Positions 55,350 through 63,269 of a DNA stretch of 64,000 nucleotides are shown piece by piece. The stretch is from Candidatus Poribacteria bacterium. GTDB lineage: Bacteria > Poribacteria > WGA-4E > WGA-3G. A program made the position numbers and the translations under genes. Location: the NCBI GenBank assembly GCA_022822085.1, contig JAJECK010000153.1, positions 1 through 64,000 on the forward strand, in the 5' to 3' direction. Positions within the stretch are counted from its first letter, which is position 1. Each line of letters starts with the position of its first letter. The notes below the pieces were generated by a model. It made no database searches. It was not told the origin of the DNA and worked only from the letters and a program-made list of their open reading frames with translations.

Positions 55350-56048
55350 ATGTTTACTGAATTTTCTGTCAAAGTTTCTGGTTTTCATGATTTTATGGGT
55401 GAAATACCCTCTGGATCAGTAGACCTTATCTTGACTGACCCTCCATACTGTATAAGTAAAAAAACAGGCTTTTCCGATGTTGTGAACGGAGTTGAAAGAT
55501 TTGCTGTCAGCATGGATTTTGGTCCCTGGGATCATGTTGAGATAAATCTTGATGATATGGCACATGTGTTTTATAAAACCTTACGTCGTGGTGGGACAGC
55601 AATTGTCTGGTATGACCTGTGGAAAATAGGGAAGGTTAAAGATGCAATGGAAACGGCTGGATTTAAGATGATCCGTCAGATTATATGGCAGAAAACTAAC
55701 CCCGTGCCGCTGAATATGCGTGCAACTTATCTTTCAAACAGTAGAGAAATGGCTGTTGTAGGTGTGAAAGTTGGAAAACCTACGTTTAATAGCGAGTATG
55801 ATTCTGGTATCTATGAGTATCCTATTCCACGACACAAAGGTAAAAGACAACACCCTACACAAAAACCGTTATTGTTGTTTGAGGATTTAGTGAACAAGCA
55901 TAGTAACAAAGGGGACCTCGTTGTTGATCCATTTCTTGGTTCGGGTACTACTGGGGTTGCAGCTGTAAAAAAATGCCGCAACTTTAGAGGATGTGATATA
56001 GATGAGAATTATGTGAAGATTTCGCAGGAGAGATTGGAGAATGCATAG
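55350..56048 (+). CDS. DNA N4/N6-methyltransferase (beta-class order of motifs)
   Basis: A 232-residue methyltransferase in which catalytic motif IV (DLILTDPPYCIS, near residue 30) precedes the SAM-binding motif I (DPFLGSGTTGVAAVKK, near residue 200). This is the beta-class order seen in N6-adenine and N4-cytosine DNA methyltransferases. HPTQKPLLL is also typical. No target-recognition domain is obvious and no endonuclease is adjacent, so it appears orphan or possibly prophage-derived. Length is at the short end of the family. Together with the MT-A70 gene at 4491 the window has two nucleic-acid adenine-methylation candidates. Confidence 0.88.
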   Translation: MFTEFSVKVSGFHDFMGEIPSGSVDLILTDPPYCISKKTGFSDVVNGVERFAVSMDFGPWDHVEINLDDMAHVFYKTLRRGGTAIVWYDLWKIGKVKDAMETAGFKMIRQIIWQKTNPVPLNMRATYLSNSREMAVVGVKVGKPTFNSEYDSGIYEYPIPRHKGKRQHPTQKPLLLFEDLVNKHSNKGDLVVDPFLGSGTTGVAAVKKCRNFRGCDIDENYVKISQERLENA

Positions 56049-56185
56049 AAAACGGAGTATGATGAATATCATTCCTCAATAATTCAGTGAGGAAGCAGGA
56101 ATGCTTATACTTCATTTCTACCTATAACAGGGACTTATTAACCTTGAAGATAATAGTTTGACTTCAATAACAAAGGAGAATTGTA

Positions 56186-57133
56186 ATGAAAAGTCGTATA
56201 ACTCTTCTTATTTTAATTTTGATTGCAATTATGATGAATGGTATCATACACGCTGATACAATCATTACAGATGGATTGTTAAGTTATTGGTCATTTGATC
56301 TAAACAACATTGAAGATGGAATAATAGAGGATGTTTGGGGAGAAAATGATGCGACAATTAAGGGAAATCCGAAAGTAACCGGCGGACTTATCAGACAAGG
56401 TCTCGAATTTGATGGAACTGGCGATTATGTTGTCTTGGAAAACCTCGGAAATCTTCAAACGCGAACCGGACCATCTACTATTGAATTATGGGTGAAAACC
56501 AGTGATGTCTCAACTTATAGAACACTCTTTAGAGTTCTTGAGCCCCCTTGTTCCACCAGAAATACAGGTTGGGGGTTGAGTATCAACGCATCATGGAAAA
56601 TTCCTAAGTTTCAAAGGCCTGCGCACCCTAATCCAGTACCTCAACAACAAGAAGGGATATTCTTCCAAGAGGGGTCTCTGCTTTATGAAAATAATCGAAA
56701 TGGGAAACGAACATGGTGTCACTATTTATTAGGAGGATTACGGCACACAATTTCGGATGGGAAATGGCATCATATTGTATTTGTTACTGATGCACTTTAT
56801 ATAGACGAGAAAGGGACGGAATGGAAAACAAGTAATCTCTATATAAATAACATACATCAGCCTATGTCTTCTCTGCCTATGCCTTGGGGAAGATTTAGAG
56901 ATAAAGATATTGATGATTTTGTCCCATTTACGCAACCTGTCTATCTTGGTGCTACTAACAATAAAGGTAAGGCAGAAGCGTATTTCCGTGGTGTTATTGA
57001 TGAGGTGCGAGTGTATAACCGTGCGATTACTCATGAGGAAGTCACGCATAATTTCGTATCTCGGCTCGGTCTTGCAGTTGAACCTACCCATAAATTGTCT
57101 GTAGCCTGGGGCGAACTGAAGACCAGACGTTAG
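56186..57133 (+). CDS. Secreted LamG-domain protein with C-terminal Trp-Gly motif
   Basis: A 315-residue protein with signal peptide (ITLLILILIAIMMNGIIHA), one LamG domain (LLSYWSFDLNNIEDGIIED; GLEFDGTGDYVVLENL; VIDEVRVYNRAITHEEV) and the C-terminal HKLSVAWGELKTRR. It carries a 50-residue insert in the middle of the domain compared with the 40-42 kb paralogues (the Pro/Gln-rich AHPNPVPQQQEG region). aaggag lies about eight bases before ATG. The next gene, a propeller ending in the same motif, starts 33 bases after its stop, so the two are likely co-expressed. Confidence 0.86.
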   Translation: MKSRITLLILILIAIMMNGIIHADTIITDGLLSYWSFDLNNIEDGIIEDVWGENDATIKGNPKVTGGLIRQGLEFDGTGDYVVLENLGNLQTRTGPSTIELWVKTSDVSTYRTLFRVLEPPCSTRNTGWGLSINASWKIPKFQRPAHPNPVPQQQEGIFFQEGSLLYENNRNGKRTWCHYLLGGLRHTISDGKWHHIVFVTDALYIDEKGTEWKTSNLYINNIHQPMSSLPMPWGRFRDKDIDDFVPFTQPVYLGATNNKGKAEAYFRGVIDEVRVYNRAITHEEVTHNFVSRLGLAVEPTHKLSVAWGELKTRR

Positions 57134-57166
57134 CCTCATACACATGCATAAAAAAGGAGAGTTTAC

Positions 57167-58168
57167 ATGAAAAACTTAATTACTCTGTTTTGTTTGTTTG
57201 TAATTTGTCTTCTGCCAGTTACCACACGTGCGGATGTATCTGGTGAAATCGTCCTTGTCCATCCGGTGAAACAGCGCGAACTCTGGATCACGCATTTAAA
57301 CGTCGGCGGCACCACACATCAGATTTATGAACATGAACCTGAGCCTAATTTTCGTATATTAGATGTAGTTACGCAGAAAGGCGGGAAATACATTGCATTC
57401 TTAGCCCGTTCTGGCGACGAAGCTGCAGGTATACATTTACATAATATATACATTATATACATTTTTAATAAATATCGACGCGGAGAAAAAGCGTTAAACA
57501 TCACACAAAATCGTTTTGGCGAGATAGATGAACGTGGTTTTGACATTTCAAAAAACGGAGATATTGTCTTCGCAAGTGAACGTCCACCCGCGGGTGTAAT
57601 GAAAGGAATCTACCTCATTCCACGGACTGAATTTCAGGAAACAGCACCCCGTGCTACCATGTTAGTAAAAAACGCTTACGATCCTGTATGGTTTCCAGAT
57701 GGAGAAAGGATTGCCTTCGTTGAAGACCACCACATATATATCCTCACGGTTGCTACAGGAGAGAAAATCCCGCTAAATGTTAAGGGGTACTTGCCTACTG
57801 TTTCACCAAACGGTCAATATATCGCGCTGACAAAAAAGATTTTTGCTCTGGTCGTGTCTCAAATTGATATTCATTCACTTTCCACACAAAAACTACTGAG
57901 CACGAGAAATCCGACACACAATAGTTTTTTGATGGATTTCAAATGGGCACCGGATGACGATCACCTTGTTTTCACGACCCTGACGGGTCGCAAGCATCAT
58001 GTAATGTCTTTTAATCAGCAGATCCAACATCTTGGGAAACAGAAAGATTTTTTGGATCAAGGTATATTTGGACACCATATCGTCATATACGATTGGACGC
58101 ACAGCGGAGCATATTCCATTGATTCTAATGTTCACATTACAACTCTCTGGGGCAAACTGAAGATGTAG
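57167..58168 (+). CDS. Secreted TolB/PD40-like beta-propeller with C-terminal Trp-Gly motif
   Basis: A 333-residue protein with signal peptide (LITLFCLFVICLLPVTTRA) and a set of PD40/WD40-like blades: GFDISKNGDIVFASERPP, DPVWFPDGERIAFVEDHHIY, TVSPNGQYIALTKK and FKWAPDDDHLVFTT. It ends VHITTLWGKLKM, the same short C-terminal motif as the LamG proteins though the fold is unrelated. A 9-base direct duplication (atatacatt twice, near 57444-57461) within the IYIIYIF stretch adds three residues. TolB-like propellers bind partner proteins or glycans. aaggagag lies upstream of ATG 57167. Confidence 0.82.
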   Translation: MKNLITLFCLFVICLLPVTTRADVSGEIVLVHPVKQRELWITHLNVGGTTHQIYEHEPEPNFRILDVVTQKGGKYIAFLARSGDEAAGIHLHNIYIIYIFNKYRRGEKALNITQNRFGEIDERGFDISKNGDIVFASERPPAGVMKGIYLIPRTEFQETAPRATMLVKNAYDPVWFPDGERIAFVEDHHIYILTVATGEKIPLNVKGYLPTVSPNGQYIALTKKIFALVVSQIDIHSLSTQKLLSTRNPTHNSFLMDFKWAPDDDHLVFTTLTGRKHHVMSFNQQIQHLGKQKDFLDQGIFGHHIVIYDWTHSGAYSIDSNVHITTLWGKLKM

Positions 58169-58270
58169 TCTGACAACCAGCCAGGAGTGTTTAGTTTTAA
58201 GAAGTTGGTCCATCAAAAAGTATAATAACCATCATTCTGAGTATGTTTGTGATATCTTTAAGCAGCACTT

Positions 58271-59224
58271 ATGAGACATTTTATTACAGAAAAATATTGG
58301 TCCGTCCAACAACTAAATATCTTTCAGGATATTTCCGATGCTGATGCTTATTCTTTAGATCGGATTATCTCGGACAAAGAACTAAAACATGAAGAACGTA
58401 TCTGCGATGAAGGGGTTTATTTTATAAAAGATGGTAGAATTAAGATTACCGAGGAAAATTTAGAAGAAATTCCTAAACAGAATGATACTCAATCAAGAAA
58501 TTCAAAATCAGATGAGAAAACAGAAACCAAGGCGGTATTGGAACAGGGAGAGTTGTTTGGTGTGTTTTCGGATGATGAGAATATATTAAACAAAAGCACA
58601 GATACACTTACTTATGCGGAATGTTTGACTGAAGTCTGTGTTGGAATTGCTTCAACACGAGATTTTTCGTTTTTTCTCAAACGGAAACCGCATCTGACTT
58701 TGCCTTTACTTGAAAAAACAATACTTGATATATTCACCGATACTTTCTTTAAAGGTAGACAGGGAAAACGGAAAGAACTATTGAAAAGACATAACATTTT
58801 AAATATTACCTCAACTCCTGACCGGAAACGGTTCAATGCTTTCAATAATATAGCATTTAGAACAGTGTCCTCTCGTCTGGCACTTTTATTACAGAATCTG
58901 GCTTCAGTGTCAGATAATAAGGGAGTTGTATTAGTGCCTCGTCTATCAATCAAAAGGATCTCAAAATTAATTGGCACTTCAACAGAAATAATTGATAAAC
59001 TATTGGAAACATTCAAACAACATCACGTTATAGACAAGCGACGTGGTCGGATACAGATTTTGAATGTATGGAAGTTAAAGCAGATCTCGGATGCACGCAT
59101 GAAAACACTTACGCCACGGAAAGAATTTGTCTCAATATCTGATGAAGAACTGGATTTTGAAGCACTCATAAGTGGTCAAGTCCGCGGTGAGCCTGAATCT
59201 GCATCCACTTTAACTGGAAAGTAA
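58271..59224 (+). CDS. Crp/Fnr-like transcriptional regulator with degenerate sensor domain
   Basis: A 317-residue protein. The N-terminal part (about 10-135) keeps the outline of a cyclic-nucleotide-binding beta-roll (ERICDEGVYFIKDGRIKI; later LEQGELFGVFS), but it is interrupted by a charged insert (KQNDTQSRNSKSDEKTETK), and the usual phosphate-cassette Arg-x-Ser is not visible. A helix and a C-terminal winged helix-turn-helix (ISKLIGTSTEIIDKLLETF) follow. It probably binds DNA and senses something other than cAMP. The start ATG 58271 has no clear ribosome-binding site. The downstream gene is preceded by the second 149-bp TIR element. Confidence 0.72.
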   Translation: MRHFITEKYWSVQQLNIFQDISDADAYSLDRIISDKELKHEERICDEGVYFIKDGRIKITEENLEEIPKQNDTQSRNSKSDEKTETKAVLEQGELFGVFSDDENILNKSTDTLTYAECLTEVCVGIASTRDFSFFLKRKPHLTLPLLEKTILDIFTDTFFKGRQGKRKELLKRHNILNITSTPDRKRFNAFNNIAFRTVSSRLALLLQNLASVSDNKGVVLVPRLSIKRISKLIGTSTEIIDKLLETFKQHHVIDKRRGRIQILNVWKLKQISDARMKTLTPRKEFVSISDEELDFEALISGQVRGEPESASTLTGK

Positions 59225-59254
59225 ACTATGATAAGGTTACTTGATTAACATTAT

Positions 59255-59403
59255 TATAGTAAAATTCGAAAATATGTTCACATTTCAATGAACAACAATC
59301 CCACATACTCGCGCTGGCGAGGCGGGGAATGCCTAAATGGCATTCATACCGTTGATTTCTTCCTAACCTCGCCAATGTCCAGTTAATTGTGGTTTTTACT
59401 ATA
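59255..59403. mobile_element. 149-bp non-coding TIR element (MITE-like), copy 2
   Basis: Starts TATAGTAAAA and ends in TTTTACTATA. Nearly identical to the copy at 12811-12960 over its whole length, including the nested ggcgagg/cctcgcc and aatgcc/ggcatt stems. It ends 18 bases before the M28 peptidase start codon, in the same orientation relative to the downstream gene as copy 1. An in-frame GTG inside it (59389) is unlikely to be the gene's start. Confidence 0.85.
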
Positions 59404-59421
59404 ATTGGTATTTTGGAGAAT

Positions 59422-60798
59422 ATGAAAAATAACAATCCCTACCTAAATCTTGACCGGCAAATGGTCGGAGATATCTACACAAGCAACGAAGTCCTGGATA
59501 ATCTCACTGTCCTGTGTGATGACTTCGGTTCACGTTTTGCCGGAACTCCTGAAGAATATAAGGCAGCGACCTTTATCTCAGAGACATTCTCTCGTTATGG
59601 TCTCAAGAACGTCCGATTGGAAGAATACCCTTATGCAGGATGGACACGAGGTGATGCTACTCTAACAATAACTGAACCCATTGAACGGACATTGCATTGT
59701 ATTTCACTGCCGTACTGTCCATCAGGGGATATTACCGCTGAACTTCTATCTGTTGGCTATGGAAGTCCCGATGAATACAGTGAACTCGGTGATACTGCGC
59801 AGTCAAAACTTGTGATGGCAAGCAGCGCATCACCGCAGGATCTTGGTAGATGGGTACACCGCAAAGAAAAGTATGAACGGGCTGTGTTGAGTGGTGCAAG
59901 TGCCTTCATTTTTGTGAGTGAACATCCTGGTGTTGGTCCTGAAACTGGCAGCCTACAAAATAATAGACCTGCTCCTATTCCCGGTATATCTGTTTGTAAA
60001 GAAGATGGAGATTTTTTGACGAGATGTCTCACACGCTATGATAAAGTAGTAATGCGACTGCAAACGACTGACATAAACGAACCACGCACATCATGGAATG
60101 TTGTCGCTGATTTACCGGGAGGTGATAATCCTGAAGAAATGATTGTATTAGGGTGTCATTATGATGGACATGACATTTCACAAGGTGCACACGATCCTGC
60201 TTCGGGTATGGTATCTGTCATAGAAACTGCTCGCGTTTTATCCACTTATGCAGCTGATATATTGAAACGGACTGTCCGCTTTATTGCTTTTGGAACAGAG
60301 GAGATAGGATTAACGGGTGCGTTTCGTTATGTTGATGCCCACTCGGATGAGTTAGATAATATTCGTCTAATGCTGAATATGGATGCTGCAGGAGGTCCAA
60401 GTCGCAAAGGAATTGTCTTACATTATTGGGAATCGTTGGAACCTTTCTTTAAAACCGCACAAGAACAGATACATGCAGATATGCCGGTGGGGCAAAAGGT
60501 ACATTCTTATTCTGATCATTTTCCATTTTTCCTTGAAGGTGTGCCATCGTGCCACATGGGTGATCCAACATCAGCACCATCTGGACGGGGATTTGGACAT
60601 ACCGCTTATGATACACTTGAAAAGGTGGAATTGGACAACCTTCGACGTGCAAGTTCAATTGGGGCAAGAATTGCACTCCGCTGCGCGAATACGGATAATT
60701 TACCGGCTAAACGTAGGGCAAAAGCAGACGTTCAACAGATAGTAGATTCAGATCCAGGATTGGAAGGCTATCGTATTTCTTTGAAATTGAATGTATAG
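59422..60798 (+). CDS. M28 family zinc metallopeptidase
   Basis: A 458-residue protein of the M28 aminopeptidase family. The zinc-binding residues are visible in order: His in VLGCHYDGHD, Asp in GAHDPASGMVS, Glu-Glu in FGTEEIGLTG, Asp in NMDAAGG and His in YSDHFPFFLEG. A protease-associated insert of about 120 residues precedes the catalytic part. No signal peptide is seen, so it may act in the cytoplasm or be exported by another route. ATG 59422 has ggag upstream and lies just outside the TIR element. The next gene is an HtrA-type protease. Confidence 0.88.
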   Translation: MKNNNPYLNLDRQMVGDIYTSNEVLDNLTVLCDDFGSRFAGTPEEYKAATFISETFSRYGLKNVRLEEYPYAGWTRGDATLTITEPIERTLHCISLPYCPSGDITAELLSVGYGSPDEYSELGDTAQSKLVMASSASPQDLGRWVHRKEKYERAVLSGASAFIFVSEHPGVGPETGSLQNNRPAPIPGISVCKEDGDFLTRCLTRYDKVVMRLQTTDINEPRTSWNVVADLPGGDNPEEMIVLGCHYDGHDISQGAHDPASGMVSVIETARVLSTYAADILKRTVRFIAFGTEEIGLTGAFRYVDAHSDELDNIRLMLNMDAAGGPSRKGIVLHYWESLEPFFKTAQEQIHADMPVGQKVHSYSDHFPFFLEGVPSCHMGDPTSAPSGRGFGHTAYDTLEKVELDNLRRASSIGARIALRCANTDNLPAKRRAKADVQQIVDSDPGLEGYRISLKLNV

Positions 60799-60856
60799 AC
60801 TTTATTTATGTTTGATTTTACAAGAATAAAATAATTACCGAGTTTAATTTTACATT

Positions 60857-62293
60857 ATGAATTATAAACGTATTTCTATTTATTTGCTAATACCTAGTCT
60901 GATTTTTGTATTATATGTGATTTTTCTGCAGTCAGATGTTTTTACACAGCAAGACCTTCAGCACGCTGTTACACAATCACGACGGACAGCGATTGTCAAT
61001 GCTGTGGAACGCGCGAGTCCTGCTGTTGTGAATATCAGTGCTATACGGAGTGTAACTCAACGATCATTATTTGATGAATGGAGATTAAGGATATATTCGT
61101 GGGAAGTTCCACCTGCTCCGAAACGCAAGTTGCGTGAAGTAGGATCCGGTGTTATTATTAGCAAAGAAGGATATATCCTGACCAACCATCATGTCATTGA
61201 ACAAGCTGATGAAATTAGAGTAGCGATTGCTGATGGACGCGAGTTTGGGGCGCGTATCATTGGTTATGATTTTCTTTCGGACTTAGCTTTATTAAAAGTT
61301 GATACAAAGGAAGATTTACCTCACATTCAGTGGAGTGATTCCGATAATTTACTTGTTGGTGAATGGGCACTTGCAATTGGGAATCCGTTTGGACTATCGT
61401 TAGGTAATGCACAACCGACAGTAACAGTAGGAATTATTAGTGCTACAAAACGTTCACTGACAGTGGAGCCGCGCTATTATGAAGCACTTATACAAACCGA
61501 TGCTTCGGTTAACCCTGGAAATAGTGGTGGGGCATTGGTAAATGTAAATGGAGAACTCATTGGAATCAACACTGTCATACGTTCAACAAGCGGAGGTTCA
61601 CAAGGTGTTGGTTTTGCTATTCCTGCAAACAAAGCGAGAAGGGTTATAGATAGGATAATAGAACACGGAACTGTAGTACCACCCTACCTTGGAGCAGAAA
61701 TTCAGTCTGTTGATGAGGAGATGGCGGAAAAACTCTTTGGAAAAGAAGAGTCACAAATGTCGACTTTTTCCCGCGGTGTTTTAGTATCGGAAATAGAGAA
61801 AAAGAGTCCGTTTGCTGAATCGGGAATAAAACGAGGCGATATAATCTGGTCTATTTCTGGTGATAGAGTAAAGGATGCAAACGACTTTAAGGCAATAATG
61901 CGTATGCTTCCGATCAATCAACCGATAGAATGTGAATATATCCGACGCGGGAAAAAGAGACAAACTATACTTAGATTTAAACAACTGGAATGGGAATACA
62001 CTCCACTCAGATGGGGGTTAACCCTTAAGCAACCTAATAAACAGATGGCAAGCAAAAATAAAAGGCGTGGTGTTGTCATATCAGACATTGATAGAGATAG
62101 TGGGTTATCAGGTTCTCTTACAAAAGGAGATGTCATTTTCCAAATTGATAACATTCCAATACATACACTTGAAATTTTTAAATTAGTAGACGAACAGATA
62201 TATTCTCCAAGTATAATTACGCTATACTATGAGAGGAACGGAAAAGAGGGAGAAATCACAGTTACCTTTAATAGAAACTATCGTCAGAGATAG
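60857..62293 (+). CDS. HtrA/Deg-type serine protease with two PDZ domains
   Basis: A 478-residue protein with an N-terminal membrane anchor or signal (ISIYLLIPSLIFVLYVIFL). The trypsin-like domain has the triad His112 (LTNHHVIEQ), Asp142 (LSDLALLKV) and Ser223 (NPGNSGGALV), the pattern of HtrA/DegP/DegS. A first PDZ (about 270-375, FAESGIKRGDIIWSISG) and a second degenerate PDZ (about 390-478, LSGSLTKGDVIFQIDN) follow. It probably acts as a periplasmic quality-control protease. It lies 58 bases downstream of the M28 gene and upstream of a membrane-anchored TPR gene. Confidence 0.92.
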   Translation: MNYKRISIYLLIPSLIFVLYVIFLQSDVFTQQDLQHAVTQSRRTAIVNAVERASPAVVNISAIRSVTQRSLFDEWRLRIYSWEVPPAPKRKLREVGSGVIISKEGYILTNHHVIEQADEIRVAIADGREFGARIIGYDFLSDLALLKVDTKEDLPHIQWSDSDNLLVGEWALAIGNPFGLSLGNAQPTVTVGIISATKRSLTVEPRYYEALIQTDASVNPGNSGGALVNVNGELIGINTVIRSTSGGSQGVGFAIPANKARRVIDRIIEHGTVVPPYLGAEIQSVDEEMAEKLFGKEESQMSTFSRGVLVSEIEKKSPFAESGIKRGDIIWSISGDRVKDANDFKAIMRMLPINQPIECEYIRRGKKRQTILRFKQLEWEYTPLRWGLTLKQPNKQMASKNKRRGVVISDIDRDSGLSGSLTKGDVIFQIDNIPIHTLEIFKLVDEQIYSPSIITLYYERNGKEGEITVTFNRNYRQR

Positions 62294-62380
62294 GGGTTTT
62301 TTATGGAATAATCAAGCATGTAAATAGTTGTGCAGAGGAAATTAGAAATATACTTTACCAAGGACTATGGAGATGATAAA

Positions 62381-63103
62381 ATGAAATTGCAGCTGCCGAT
62401 TATAATTATTGTCTGTCTGTCAATTGTGTTTATTCTCACTATACATTTTGTGGGAGGTAAAGACACGCAAACCATATCAGAAAGTAATGAAGAGAGTCAT
62501 AATTTTAGATCAATAAAAATTGATGCGGAGAATGCTTTTGCTTCACATCAATACGGACAAGCGATTAAGTATTACGAAGAAGCATTAGAGTTACGTCCAG
62601 ATAATGCTGAAATATGTAATGATCTCGGTGCAGTACATTATCGTCTTGGGTTGAAAAATGCAGGACCGGAATGGCCGTCGTGGAACGACATAGAAGCGAA
62701 TGAGACTGTTAAAGATGCTCTATCAGAACTCAATGATGCAATTCAAAATGTGGAATCCGGTTATTTTCGTATCCATACGAGTTCTGCTGAAATCACAAAA
62801 GCAATTACAGAAGAAGTAAAGGCTAAAAGTGCTACAGTTTTTCCTTATCACGGCAACACAGAAACTACCTTAAATATATTGGTTGGTCCGACGAGTGATC
62901 ACATATTATATGCTAAAGAATATTATCTGAGGGCTATAGATTTGAAATCTACTTATGCTCCCGCATATCGTAATCTCGGTTCGTTGTATATTAAAATTGG
63001 TATAAAAGATAAAGGGATTAATTTTTTGCGAGAAGCACATAAACGTGAACCGAATGATGAGGAATTAACTGAATATCTGCATCAATTAAAGGGTGGATAT
63101 TAA
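62381..63103 (+). CDS. Membrane-anchored TPR protein
   Basis: A 240-residue protein with one N-terminal transmembrane segment (LPIIIIVCLSIVFILTIHFV) and two TPR regions: residues about 60-110 (AIKYYEEALELRPDNAEI) and about 195-235 (YAPAYRNLGSLYIKIGIKDK). A non-TPR stretch of about 80 residues separates them (NDIEANETVKDALSELNDAI and beyond). ATG 62381 has ggag eight bases upstream. An earlier GTG at 62330 would give a charged extension. It starts 87 bases after the HtrA stop and may be its partner. The TAA stop is three bases before a TIR element. Confidence 0.8.
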   Translation: MKLQLPIIIIVCLSIVFILTIHFVGGKDTQTISESNEESHNFRSIKIDAENAFASHQYGQAIKYYEEALELRPDNAEICNDLGAVHYRLGLKNAGPEWPSWNDIEANETVKDALSELNDAIQNVESGYFRIHTSSAEITKAITEEVKAKSATVFPYHGNTETTLNILVGPTSDHILYAKEYYLRAIDLKSTYAPAYRNLGSLYIKIGIKDKGINFLREAHKREPNDEELTEYLHQLKGGY

Positions 63104-63105
63104 GG

Positions 63106-63242
63106 ACTAGTGATTTGTCAACATACTATTGCAGGTCGCGATTCTGAGATCGCTCCTATCGCTGGGTTGCTTACGGTAGGAGGGAACTCCGATTCCCGAC
63201 TACTTTCAATCCCCATCAATTAACGCTTGACAAAGCACTAGT
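63106..63242. mobile_element. 137-bp element with 16-bp terminal inverted repeats
   Basis: The left end actagtgatttgtcaa (63106-63121) and right end ttgacaaagcactagt (63227-63242) are inverted repeats with one mismatch. The interior is non-coding and GC-richer than the flanks, with bits such as ggtcgcgattctgagatcgc and a tcggga-like palindrome (gattcccgac). The structure fits a miniature TIR element of a family different from the 150-bp one. Only one copy is in this window. Confidence 0.7.
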
Positions 63243-63269
63243 AAAACAGTTGATTGTACTATTGATATT

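Noticed and set aside
59389-59421. GTG 59389 as start of the M28 peptidase
   Set aside because: It lies in the end of the TIR element, and ATG 59422 with ggag is outside it and gives a normal N-terminus.
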